From Catellatospora bangladeshensis (GTDB lineage Bacteria > Actinomycetota > Actinomycetes > Mycobacteriales > Micromonosporaceae), in NCBI RefSeq assembly GCF_016862575.1, contig NZ_BONF01000017.1:1-64000 (forward strand): DNA of 64,000 nucleotides, written 5' to 3'. How positions within the stretch are numbered: the first letter of the stretch is position 1; each line of letters begins with the position of its first letter. The notes under the pieces are model-generated. The model was not told the origin of the DNA, did not search any database, and saw only the letters and a list, made by a program, of their open reading frames with translations. Positions 46,101 through 54,472 of this stretch are shown here, piece by piece. The position numbers were made by a program, and so were the translations under genes.

Positions 46101-49100
46101 GGCGAGGACCTGGGTCTGCATTTCCGAATGGGTCGGGCTCCATGCGCTGAACGCGATCTCCTTGACACGTCCGGTCCAGTCGCCCCACACCGCTTCGTCT
46201 GTGCCTGTGGCGGTCGATGTGGCTGCATAGCTGAACGTCAGCGCACGACAGCCCTTAGCCGCGTCCGCCGTCAGGTCGCCGCAGTCTGTCAGACCGCCGG
46301 ACGGGATAGGCGCGAGCATCCGCGTCGGCCGCATGACCTCGACACCGTCGACTGTCGCCTTCTCCCATGAAAGAGTCGTTGTCGTGTTCGACCCGGCGAC
46401 GTTGACGGCGGTGGGCACGTACTGGCCGACAGCGGCACCTGTGGGCAGGGTGAAGGTGGTCACGGTGCCGTCGGAGTCGGTTATGGTGTACTTGTCACCG
46501 TTCGTGACGTACTTGAGGGTCAGCCCCTCCTTCCCCGGCTCGGAGTCGTAGTCCGCGCCCATGCCGGTGACGGTCTTCTTGGTGAAACCGACGATGGCGC
46601 CATCCGGAAGGCTCGCCTGAACCAGCGAGCCCGTCACCGTCAGACCCGTGTACGGCGCCTGCGCGCCAGCTGCTAGAACGCTCGACGTCCAGCCGGGGCC
46701 GAACATCGGGTCAGTGCCGCCCGCCTGCCGCGTGTTGAACATCCGGCCGACGGCCAGGGCCGCGACCGACACATCATTGGCAGAAAGAGTCGCATTGCCG
46801 GTGAGCAGGTTGACGTGTGCTGGACCGACCTGGGCCGATGCGGCTGACGCCCGGTTGCGATCCAAGGTCAACTTGACGACGCTGGAGGTACCGCCGCTGC
46901 CACCGACGAACACCGCCTGAATCTGCAGGGGACCGTCGAGGGCGTCGGGTCCGGCCTCGGCGTCGTTGACGGTCTTGGCCATGTTCCAGGTCAGCTTGGG
47001 GAAGCTGCCGACACCGCTGCTCGGGACAGGCCAGGTGACGGGACCACCGCCCGAGGCGACGGTGACGTCGGCGGCCGGAACGGTGGCCCAGCCGTCCGCG
47101 TCACCGCGGCGCCACTGGTAGGTCATCCCCGTCGCGGTCGGCTGCGCGGCACCCTGCAGGGCCACCCACCCTGCGGACGTGTCGCCGCTCACCGGGCTGA
47201 CGATCGCGCCGTCTCCCACGTTGAATCCGTACTCGGTGATCGGAGACAGGTTGCCCGCCCGGTCTTGGGACTGCACGAAGAGTTTGTGCGGACCGTCCGC
47301 CATAGGCGTGAGGTTGATGCTGACGTCGGCACCGAGACTCGAGGCGCTGACGACGACCGTCGGCGGATTCGTGTCGAAGCCGTATGAATACGCAGACACG
47401 TCAGCGACGCCGGCCGCACCGATGACGAAGTCGGCGGCCGTCCCGGCGCTGCCGTGCCATTCTCCGGCTGGGTAGGTTGCCGACGACACGGTCGGGCCGG
47501 CATGTGGCGCGGTGACGTCGACCGTGAGTTCGCACCATGGAGACCAGTTGCCGGCAATGGTGGCATCGGCGCCACGCACACGCCATTGGTAGCTGCCACC
47601 GTCGCTGAACGCGCCGGCGGGCACGGTCGTCGTGAACCTGGTCATGGACGGCGCATAACCGGTGGTCGCTCCGCCGATCGCGGCGGTGCCGCCGACCGCC
47701 CACCATTCGAACAGCGCTCTGACCGGTGAGTTGTCTGCATCGGAGACGGTCGTGGCGAGCTGCGGCGTCGCGGTGTTGATGTAAGGCCGCCCGGTGCCGG
47801 TCGCGCAGATCGTCGACGGAGCGGTGGACCGGTTGGCGGTCATCGCGTACGTGGTGTAGTTGACCGTGATGGTGGGGTTGTTGCTGAAACGCTTGAACGC
47901 CGCCGGGTCCGTCTCTGAAGTGGCCCGCAGGCCGAACGTCATACTCGACAGATTGTTGGAAGCGGCCGCCCGAACCTGATTAACAATGTTGAATGTCTCA
48001 GGCGCACTGGGGCATGAAGAGCCGTTTCCGTGGGCGAATGTCTTCGACTGCTGCAGGCTTGTCCAGGACGGCTGGCCCGTGCTCCACTTCATGCTCGGCG
48101 AGATCGACCCCGTCGCCCAGAGCTCGACCGCTTTCGCCACGCAGGAGTACGAGAACGTATTGTTCGTGTTGAAAGTCGCCGAGGTCACGTACTTGTTGGC
48201 CAGCTTGCCGTTGATCGGCACGTTGAAGTATGAGCGGCGAATGCCGTTGTTGGTGACGCCCACACTGGCTTCGGCAGACGTGTTCCAGTAGCTCGTCGTC
48301 GGAAAGGCCGAGTCGACATAGCCCCAGTTGCCGCGGGACAGGCTCAGGCCCGGGTCGATGTATAGCGGCAGGTTGCCTGTAGGGCTGCTTAGCATCCCCT
48401 GGTCCGGGACCAGGCTTATCAGATGCGATGAAACGCTGGTAGTCATGGTCTTGCGGACCGGGAGACGGCCGGCGACGCGTGCAGCTGATCCGTCCGACAG
48501 GTCTTCGCCTTCCCGGACCTTAACCGGGACGTCACGCTGAGCTGCATCGTTCCACATCTGAGGTGCACTGCCCCGGAATACCTCGACGCCCTTCGCGTCG
48601 GCTACGCGCAGATTGCCGCCGGCCTCCTTCGCGACCTTGACGCCCTTAGTGGTCGTGGAGAAGTCCAACCGAGCTAGCTTGGGGTTCGCCGCCGCCTGGG
48701 GGGTCTTCACCACCAGCACTTGGGAGAAGCCCTCGACATCCGCCGTTACCTGCAGGTCGACGCCGGGGAGTACTTCTGGGTAGGTCGCAGTGTCTCCTGA
48801 GAGCACTGGTTTGGGCAGCGAAGCAACCGGAGCCCCGAGGCTCACCGACCTCCCGCTGTCGGTGATCGATACGAGAGCGCCCGAACCACCTCCGGAGAAC
48901 GCGAGTGCCACCGCGGCCGCCTTCGGAGCCACACTGCCATCTGGACGAATCTCGAGACTGGTGTCGGTGGGCACCCATCGGCCGTTGCGCAGGACTCGGA
49001 CGGGCCTTACGCGGTGTTCCCACTCCACCACTCCCTCGGGGGTGGCGAAGGCCTGATCGTATTCGTTCTTCAGGCTCGTGATTTCTACGCGCCGCCCGCT

Positions 49101-49313
49101 CACCCGAGCGGTCACCAGAGCCGCAGCCTCATCGGGCCGGGATAGCTCATTCCCCGATTTCGTCACAGAGTCACCAGCGCCGTATGCCTGTTGCGGCTTC
49201 GGCAGATCAGACATTGTGACAGCAAGCGCCGCTGTCAATAGCATCGCGATCGATCGCGTGGCCGACCACCGACGGGATACGTCAGAACCAGCCGAGAACA
49301 CGCGCGAGCGCAT
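43122..49313 (-). CDS. Secreted RHS/YD-repeat protein with hydrophobic C-terminal tip
   Basis: The product is 2,063 residues from the ATG at 49313; GTG codons at 49328 and 49331 lie nearer a GGAGG and may be the true start. A signal segment (WSATRSIAMLLTAALAVTM) precedes a large beta-rich N-terminal region with a DNRLRE/lectin-like part and Ig-like modules. The RHS region follows (about 800-1940) with many YD repeats (YDSLGRHAGYTDADGNLSIT). The RHS core ends in GARIYTPGSGRFLSTDAVYG then NSYEYCAADPVNCVDTTG. The variable tip is about 115 residues, mostly hydrophobic (LLSAAVGPYLVIAGIAVAGY), ending with two Cys. RHS proteins form cocoon-like shells that deliver toxic tips. The gene looks less GC-rich than its neighbours. 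Confidence 0.93.
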   Translation of the reverse strand: MRSRVFSAGSDVSRRWSATRSIAMLLTAALAVTMSDLPKPQQAYGAGDSVTKSGNELSRPDEAAALVTARVSGRRVEITSLKNEYDQAFATPEGVVEWEHRVRPVRVLRNGRWVPTDTSLEIRPDGSVAPKAAAVALAFSGGGSGALVSITDSGRSVSLGAPVASLPKPVLSGDTATYPEVLPGVDLQVTADVEGFSQVLVVKTPQAAANPKLARLDFSTTTKGVKVAKEAGGNLRVADAKGVEVFRGSAPQMWNDAAQRDVPVKVREGEDLSDGSAARVAGRLPVRKTMTTSVSSHLISLVPDQGMLSSPTGNLPLYIDPGLSLSRGNWGYVDSAFPTTSYWNTSAEASVGVTNNGIRRSYFNVPINGKLANKYVTSATFNTNNTFSYSCVAKAVELWATGSISPSMKWSTGQPSWTSLQQSKTFAHGNGSSCPSAPETFNIVNQVRAAASNNLSSMTFGLRATSETDPAAFKRFSNNPTITVNYTTYAMTANRSTAPSTICATGTGRPYINTATPQLATTVSDADNSPVRALFEWWAVGGTAAIGGATTGYAPSMTRFTTTVPAGAFSDGGSYQWRVRGADATIAGNWSPWCELTVDVTAPHAGPTVSSATYPAGEWHGSAGTAADFVIGAAGVADVSAYSYGFDTNPPTVVVSASSLGADVSINLTPMADGPHKLFVQSQDRAGNLSPITEYGFNVGDGAIVSPVSGDTSAGWVALQGAAQPTATGMTYQWRRGDADGWATVPAADVTVASGGGPVTWPVPSSGVGSFPKLTWNMAKTVNDAEAGPDALDGPLQIQAVFVGGSGGTSSVVKLTLDRNRASAASAQVGPAHVNLLTGNATLSANDVSVAALAVGRMFNTRQAGGTDPMFGPGWTSSVLAAGAQAPYTGLTVTGSLVQASLPDGAIVGFTKKTVTGMGADYDSEPGKEGLTLKYVTNGDKYTITDSDGTVTTFTLPTGAAVGQYVPTAVNVAGSNTTTTLSWEKATVDGVEVMRPTRMLAPIPSGGLTDCGDLTADAAKGCRALTFSYAATSTATGTDEAVWGDWTGRVKEIAFSAWSPTHSEMQTQVLARYAYDNNGRLRASWDPRLDHDGQHLSERYDYDGDGLLTQMRPNAQEPWQFTYSTIPTDPAKGRLGQVSRSALSAGIAKTTVVYHVPTAGTGAPHDLSVTQTARWGQTEAPVEAAAVFPPTQVPDGDQAAGAMPSSFERATVTYLDANGRAVNTAAPGGGISAVWYDQYGNAVRGLDAANRQQALDASGSDSIADEAAMAAAISTISVFSIDGQRLLETFGPEHDVTLASGAAVRGRAHSVTSFDQGAPAGSFNLPTSEVESVRFRDAMGMPVDADARTTNTSYDWSLRLPTAVTVDPGGLNQITRTGYDAYGRIVSQTAPAGGASDTTPATRLTVYYSGAANSAHPQCGQHAEWEGMVCQTAAAGQPTSGSPLPTTTYQYDYYGQPTVVTEATTAGTLRTTTTTYDLAGRASTTAVSAPGLGEALQVRKNVYDPTTGWLTRTQTLNGSLVTAEVVRTYDSLGRHAGYTDADGNLSITTYDIASRPLTMNDGKATRTYAYDEGSERRGLVTSVTDSSAGTISGSYDVGGNVTSQVWPNGMHLTSTANEIGETVSLAYTQPNCGQADCTLYYEQVTTNIHGQWLTRASSLSAQVFGYDQAGRLTRVGDAVNGQCTTRAYTYDTATNRTGLTNYGPADDGNCQTTSPAGTTTWSFDSADRATSSGYTYDTVGRTLTVPSSDTAIPASGSAAVTYHANDMARSITQGSRTATYTLDVISNRYRSWTDNQTGTNVTKTNHFTADVDTPSWTDEGDGSYTRPVLGLVGVAGVQTATGKVWSLTNMRGDFVAGMTDNGAGLAYTGQFTETGQPSEGVGTRRYGWLGNAQRAADNPGGFVLMGARIYTPGSGRFLSTDAVYGGNANSYEYCAADPVNCVDTTGLWKRKSYWWGQKVLFNKSETRFLGYWLHDWPLDSWGVFATLGAGVVWAAKHIAAALLSAAVGPYLVIAGIAVAGYLFWVGSVFDRAYEAGKCGQLSRPWGTGLLSYVPGSYRDGCSW

Positions 49314-49505
49314 GGCGGAATGACCCACCACGCCTCCAATTCGTTGCTTGAAGTAGAAATGGCTCGTGCACCTTAATGCCGCATAAGGGCGCTTCAGCAA
49401 GCAAGACAGGTGAGCAGAGTCTGGATGCAATCGGACAATTAGTCGCCGGCATATCGGCGAGAACGTTCGGCTGACCAGCACATCGTCCGTTACACGAATT
49501 ATGTT

Positions 49506-49521
49506 ATCGATCTAGATTGAT
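49506..49521. promoter_or_regulatory. Near-palindrome upstream of the RHS gene
   Basis: ATCGATCTAGATTGAT is a 16-bp palindrome with one mismatched pair, about 190 bases upstream of the RHS start, in an AT-richer stretch. It could be an operator. The rest of 49314-49917 has no recognisable gene. Confidence 0.3.
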
Positions 49522-49917
49522 GCGGCCCGCGCTGTCGCCTGAAGCGCGCGACAGCAACCAATTGCAGTCACGCTGAGTGAGCTGCACTGTGGTCGGACGT
49601 CGTGCTGGACGCGCTCTGGGTTACCGAACTCAACCGGCGTTCGGCGCGCTGGAGCTCTCGCCTGCCTGATTAACGCGGCTGATCGAAGCTGGCACCCGTC
49701 TAGCGCTCGGCACGTGACGGATAGCGGTGCCTGCCCGTAGGCCTCGGGCTTTCGCGAAGGTGTGCCTGCATAGTAGATCTTGAAAGTGAAAGCACCCCAC
49801 ATCTGGAACGATAGGACTTGTCGAGGACCCAAGACCATTGCAGGAGAGGCACTTCCCGCGTTCAAATTACCTTGTCACGCCCCAAGCTCGTCGTCACGGC
49901 CGACGGCCGCGATGTGC

Positions 49918-50148
49918 TGGCCTCGATGGGCTCGGTCGCGGACTGCTTCGACAACGCCCTGGCCGAGACGTTCTTCGCCATGCTCAAGACCGAATTGGTC
50001 TACACGAAGGCCTGGCCCAGCCGCCACGAACTAAAGATGGAGCGTGTTCTCCTACATCGAAGGCTCCTACAACCCCCGCCGGGCGCACAGCCTTCTGGGC
50101 AACCTCAGCCCTGACACCTACGAGGAGATCTACTACGAGTCGTTGGCA
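49918..50148 (+). pseudogene. IS3-family transposase (OrfB) C-terminal relic, frameshifted
   Basis: One frame encodes ASMGSVADCFDNALAETFFA then MLKTELVYTKAWPSRHELKM. After about 50042 another frame carries on: VFSYIEGSYNPRRAHSLLGN then LSPDTYEEIYYESL. Together they match the last 75 residues of IS3-family OrfB, including the final catalytic Glu in ALAETFF and YNPRRxHSxLG. A small insertion at about 50040 breaks the frame, and the N-terminal part of the DDE domain is missing. It is non-functional. Confidence 0.85.
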
Positions 50149-50295
50149 GACCTCGAGTGCCCCGCCGATAGGGGCCACTTCAAGATCCTGCTCGGTGCGT
50201 GTTATGCCTACAAGTCCCGTACCGATGACACGGACGCGTTCCGGCGGTGTGATGTCCCGGCGTGGGCGGTGAAGCTCACCTGCCACGCGGGGACA

Positions 50296-52968
50296 TCACG
50301 TCAGGCGACGTCCCTGGGAGCGCACGCCTGCCGGTTCGGGTACGCCCCCCAGTGCTCGCCGGGCGTAGGCGCGCACGTCGGCGTCGACGTCGCCCAGCGC
50401 CTTCTGCAGCGCTGCGGCGAACACGTCGGTATGCAGCGCCATCGCCTGCACCGCGGCTTTACGGACGTCGGCGTTGCCGTCGACGGCCAGCACGGTCAAC
50501 GCGTCCGGCCCGGCCGGGCCGAGTGCGGCGGCGGCTCCGGCCCGCACCTGCCAGGCGGGGTCGGCTGCCGCCTGCGACGCCAGCGTGGTGAGCGCCGCGT
50601 CCGAGTGGGCCGCCGCCGAGGTGAACGCGGCGGCGCGGACCAGTGGCTCGGTGTCGGTGGCCAGCACGGCGAGCACCTCGGTCCCGCCCACCGTCCGCAG
50701 CCCTTGCGCCACAGCCACGCGCACCTCGCGATCGGGGTCCGACGCGGCGGTGGCCAGACCGGCGGTGTCGTCCAGGCGGACCAGGCCTCGCACGGCCTGG
50801 AGCCGCACCCGCACGTCGTCGTCGGCCAGGTGCGCGACGAATTCGGGGGCGGTGCCGTCCCCGGTGTGCCGGAGCAGGTCGAGGGCGATCGCGCGGACGG
50901 CCGGGTCGGGGCTGCCCAGCGTGGCCCGCAGTGCGAGCCCGGCGGGCAGGACGTCGGCGAGTTCCTGCAGTCCGGCCACGGCCGCGCCGCGCACGCCCGC
51001 GTCGTCGTCCGACAGTGCTCCCACGAGCGTCTCAGGCGTGCCGTCCGGCGCCGCTTCCACGAGGGTGATCAGGGCGGTGCGGCGCACCTCCGGATCGGTG
51101 TCGGTCAGGTAGGGCACGAAGTCGGCCAGCGACGGGTTCTGCTCGGCCAGGCGTACGACCTCCAGCAGTCGGGGTGTGGCCTTGGCGGCGATGCCGCGAG
51201 CAGCCGTCGTGGTGGCCGCGCCGCGCCCGTGGTGCACGGATGCCTGGAGCACCTGGGGTGCCGCGTCGACCGGGGTGAACCCGTCGACGGGGAACAGGTA
51301 CGGGTCGACGGGGCGTTTGACGAACTCCATCTGCCCTTCGGCGTCTTTGCGCAGGTTGAGGTGGTACAGCCACTGCTCGTCGTCGCGGTCGGTGTGGTCG
51401 AGCCGTTCGTGGTAGAGCCCCCACCTGCTCTCGGTGCGCATGAGCGAGGCACGGGCGGCCATCTCGGCGCAGTCGCGGATGAACGAGACCTCGACGCAAC
51501 GCATCAGCTCGTGCGGGGTGCGCGCGCCCATCCGGGTGATGTCGGTGCGGATGCGTTCGAACGCCTCGACGGCGAGGTCGAGCTTCGCGCCGGACTTGGG
51601 CGGGGCGACGTAGTCGTTGACGAAGCGGCGCAGCTTGTACTCGACCTGCTGCTGGGGCAGGCCGTCCGGGTTGGCCAGCGGCCGGTAGATCAGCTCGTGC
51701 GCGGCCTCGACCTGGTCCTGCGGCAGCTCGCCGGGCACGGCGTCGAGCCCGGCGGCGTGGGTTCCGGCGAGGTCGCCGAAGACGAACGCGCCGATCATGT
51801 AGTTGTGCGGCACGCAGGCCAGGTCGCCCGCCGCGTACAGGCCGGGGACGGTGGTTGCGCCGTGCTCGTCGACCCAGACGCCCGAAGCGGAGTGGCCGCC
51901 GCACAGGCCGATCTCGGAGATGTGCATCTCCACGTCGTGGGTGCGGTAGTCGTGGCCGCGTCCGGCGTGGAACGTGCCGCGGGTGGGGCGTTCGGTGGTG
52001 TGCAGGATGCCTTCGAGCTTGGCGATGGTCTCCTCGGGCAGGTGGGACAGCTTCAGGTAGATCGGGGCGCGGTCGGTCGAAAGCTCCCGGGCCACCTCGG
52101 CCATCATCTGCCCGGACCAGTAGTCGGAGTCGACGAAACGCTCGCCCCGGTTGTTGACCTGGTAGCCGCCGAACGGGTTGGCGACGTAGGCGCAGGCGGG
52201 GCCGTTGTAGTCCTTGATCAGCGGGTTGATCTGGAAGCACTCGATGCCGGACAGCTCCGCCCCGGCGTGGTACGCCATCGAGTGGCCGTCGCCGGCGTTG
52301 GTCGGGTTCTCGTAGGTGCCGTACAGGTACCCGCTGGCGGGCAGGCCGAGCCGCCCGCTCGCGCCGGTCGCGAGAATCACGGCCTTGGCCGACACGGTCG
52401 CGAACTCGCCGGTGCGGGTGTGGAACCCGGCCACTCCGGCGGCGCGGCCGTCGGCGGTGAGCACCCGCACCGGCATGAGCCGGTTCTCGATCCGGATGCG
52501 GTCGCGCATGCGGCGTTCGCGCAGCACCCGGTAGAGGACCTTCTTGATGTCGCGGCCCTCGGGCATGGGCAGCACGTAGCTGCCGGAGCGGTGCACCTGC
52601 CGGACGGCGTACTCCCCATAGGCGTCCTTCTCGAACTTGACTCCGTAGCCCTCCAGCCGCCGGACCATGTCGTAGCCGCGGCTGGCCGTCTGGTGGACCG
52701 TCTTCTGGTTGACGATCCCGTCGTTGGCCAGGGTGATCTCGCGTACGTAGTCCTCGGGGGTGGCCTTACCGGGGATGACGGCGTTGTTGACGCCGTCCAT
52801 GCCCATGGCCAGCGCGCCGGAGTGGCGCACGTGCGCTTTCTCCAGCACGATCACCCGCGCGCCGTGCTCGGCGGCGGACAGGGCCGCCATGGTCCCGGCG
52901 GTGCCGCCGCCGACGACGACCACGTCGCAGTCCAGGTGCAGGCGTTCGGTCAGGCTCGCAGGCTGCAC
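50296..52968 (-). CDS. FrdA/AprA-like flavoprotein with C-terminal HEAT repeats
   Basis: The product is 890 residues. The GTG at 52968 follows AGGAGGAG and overlaps the ATPase gene by 19 bases. The FAD-binding fumarate reductase/APS-reductase-like part (about 1-590) starts [20 protein letters not shown] and has [20 protein letters not shown] and [20 protein letters not shown]. From about 600 to 875 come HEAT-type repeats: [57 protein letters not shown] and more. HEAT repeats usually mediate protein contacts. The substrate is unknown; electrons could come from the ferredoxin in the same operon. Active-site residues of fumarate reductase were not confirmed. Confidence 0.88.
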   Translation of the reverse strand: MQPASLTERLHLDCDVVVVGGGTAGTMAALSAAEHGARVIVLEKAHVRHSGALAMGMDGVNNAVIPGKATPEDYVREITLANDGIVNQKTVHQTASRGYDMVRRLEGYGVKFEKDAYGEYAVRQVHRSGSYVLPMPEGRDIKKVLYRVLRERRMRDRIRIENRLMPVRVLTADGRAAGVAGFHTRTGEFATVSAKAVILATGASGRLGLPASGYLYGTYENPTNAGDGHSMAYHAGAELSGIECFQINPLIKDYNGPACAYVANPFGGYQVNNRGERFVDSDYWSGQMMAEVARELSTDRAPIYLKLSHLPEETIAKLEGILHTTERPTRGTFHAGRGHDYRTHDVEMHISEIGLCGGHSASGVWVDEHGATTVPGLYAAGDLACVPHNYMIGAFVFGDLAGTHAAGLDAVPGELPQDQVEAAHELIYRPLANPDGLPQQQVEYKLRRFVNDYVAPPKSGAKLDLAVEAFERIRTDITRMGARTPHELMRCVEVSFIRDCAEMAARASLMRTESRWGLYHERLDHTDRDDEQWLYHLNLRKDAEGQMEFVKRPVDPYLFPVDGFTPVDAAPQVLQASVHHGRGAATTTAARGIAAKATPRLLEVVRLAEQNPSLADFVPYLTDTDPEVRRTALITLVEAAPDGTPETLVGALSDDDAGVRGAAVAGLQELADVLPAGLALRATLGSPDPAVRAIALDLLRHTGDGTAPEFVAHLADDDVRVRLQAVRGLVRLDDTAGLATAASDPDREVRVAVAQGLRTVGGTEVLAVLATDTEPLVRAAAFTSAAAHSDAALTTLASQAAADPAWQVRAGAAAALGPAGPDALTVLAVDGNADVRKAAVQAMALHTDVFAAALQKALGDVDADVRAYARRALGGVPEPAGVRSQGRRLT

Positions 52969-53630
52969 AGGATCTCCTCCTTGGTGGCGGCGGACGCGTC
53001 GAGGACGGCTTCGACGCCGCGCGGGGTGAGGACGGCGACGCGGTCGGCGAGGATCAGCGCCTCGTCGACGTCGTGGGTGACGAACACGACCGTGGCGGGG
53101 TTGGCACGGTGCAGGTCGAGCAGCATCTGCTGCATACCGGCGCGAGTCTGCGCGTCCAGCGCCCCGAACGGCTCGTCCATGAGGATCGCCCGGGGCTGCG
53201 CGGCCAGGGTGCGGGCCAGCTGCACCCGCTGGCGCTGGCCGCCGGACAGCTGCGCGGGCAGCCGGGCGGCGTGCTCGCCCAGGCCCACCTCGGCCAGCCA
53301 GCGTTCGCTGTGCCTGCGGCGGTCGGGGACCTTGCGGATGGCCAGGGCCAGCTCGACGTTGCGGCGGGCGGAGCGCCACGGCAGCAGCGCGTCCTCCTGG
53401 AACATCAGGGCCCGCTCGCTGGACGGGCCGCGTACGGGCTGCCCGTCGGCGAGGATGCGGCCGCCGCGCGGTGGCAGCAGCCCGGCCAGGGCGCGCAGCA
53501 GGGTGGACTTGCCGCAGCCGGAGCCGCCGACCACGACGAGGATCTCGCCGCTGCGGACCTCCAGGTCGAGCCCGCCGACGACGGCATCGCCGCCGTAGCC
53601 GAGGGTCACGCCCGACAGTTCGAACCTCAT
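52950..53630 (-). CDS. Nitrate/sulfonate-type ABC transporter ATPase
   Basis: The product is a 226-residue ATPase of the SsuB/TauB type: Walker A GGSGCGKST, Q-loop MFQEDALLPWRS, signature LSGGQRQRVQLAR, Walker B AILMDEPFGALDA and switch VTHDVDEAL. It is slightly shorter than the usual 250. The ATG overlaps the permease stop. Confidence 0.95.
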   Translation of the reverse strand: MRFELSGVTLGYGGDAVVGGLDLEVRSGEILVVVGGSGCGKSTLLRALAGLLPPRGGRILADGQPVRGPSSERALMFQEDALLPWRSARRNVELALAIRKVPDRRRHSERWLAEVGLGEHAARLPAQLSGGQRQRVQLARTLAAQPRAILMDEPFGALDAQTRAGMQQMLLDLHRANPATVVFVTHDVDEALILADRVAVLTPRGVEAVLDASAATKEEILCSLRA

Positions 53631-54472
53631 CGTGTCCGATCCTTCAGGTTGGCGGGCAGCCAGCGGGTCGCCCAGCGGCCGGCGCGTTCGACGGAGGCGG
53701 AGGTGAGCCAGCCCAGCGCGCCGATGGTGAGCATCCCGACGAGCACCCCGGGATAGTCGACGATGGTGTACGCCTTCCAGGTGCGATACCCGACGCCGTA
53801 GTCACCGGAGATCATCTCGGCGGAGATGACGCAGATCCAGGACACTCCGATACCGACGGACAGCCCACTGAACACCCCGGGCAGTGCCCCGGGCAGCACG
53901 ACGCTGGCCAGGGTGCGAATGCGCCCGCCGCCGATGGTCGCGATCGCGTCCTCCCAGACCGTCGGCAGGGCCCGCACGGCGTGGCGGGTGCTTACCAGGA
54001 TCGGGAAGAACGCCGACACGAACGTGATGAACACGATCCCCTGCTCGTTGGTCGGGAACAGCAGGATCGCGACGGGCACCAGCGCGATCGCGGGGATCGG
54101 GCGCACCACCTCGAACAGCGGTTGCAGGACGTCGGCCAGCAGCCGGGAGCGGCCGATGGCGATGCCCAGGCCGATGCCGAGCACGGCGGCGATGCCGAAG
54201 CCGGTGAGGATGCGCACCAGGCTCTGGGCGACGTCCTCGTAGTGGACGGGCTCGCCGAGCTGGCGGACGAGCTCCCGCCACACCTCGACGGGGGTGGGCA
54301 GGCGGTCGAAGCGCACCCACAGCCGCACGTCGCCCGCGGTGACCCACTGCCAGGCCAGCACCGCCGCGGCCAGGGAGGTCAGCCGGACCGCCCAGCGGGC
54401 GCGGTATCCACCGCGCCGCCCGCCGGACGTGGCGGCGGGCGGCGCCTGGGTCTGCTCCAGCAGGGCCGTCAT
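53627..54472 (-). CDS. Nitrate/sulfonate-type ABC transporter permease
   Basis: This 281-residue permease has about six hydrophobic segments and the SsuC/TauC pattern: QPLFEVVRPIPAIALVPVAI, then FFPILVSTRHAVRALPTVWE, the EAA-loop equivalent GGGRIRTLASVVLPGALPGV and WICVISAEMISGDYGVGY. It is coupled by ATGA overlaps to both neighbours. Confidence 0.95.
   Translation of the reverse strand: MTALLEQTQAPPAATSGGRRGGYRARWAVRLTSLAAAVLAWQWVTAGDVRLWVRFDRLPTPVEVWRELVRQLGEPVHYEDVAQSLVRILTGFGIAAVLGIGLGIAIGRSRLLADVLQPLFEVVRPIPAIALVPVAILLFPTNEQGIVFITFVSAFFPILVSTRHAVRALPTVWEDAIATIGGGRIRTLASVVLPGALPGVFSGLSVGIGVSWICVISAEMISGDYGVGYRTWKAYTIVDYPGVLVGMLTIGALGWLTSASVERAGRWATRWLPANLKDRTR

Noticed and set aside
50044-53598. 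1,184-codon plus-strand frame opposite the flavoprotein and ATPase
   Set aside because: Only its first residues (the IS3 relic) look like protein; the rest is antisense to FAD and ABC motifs.
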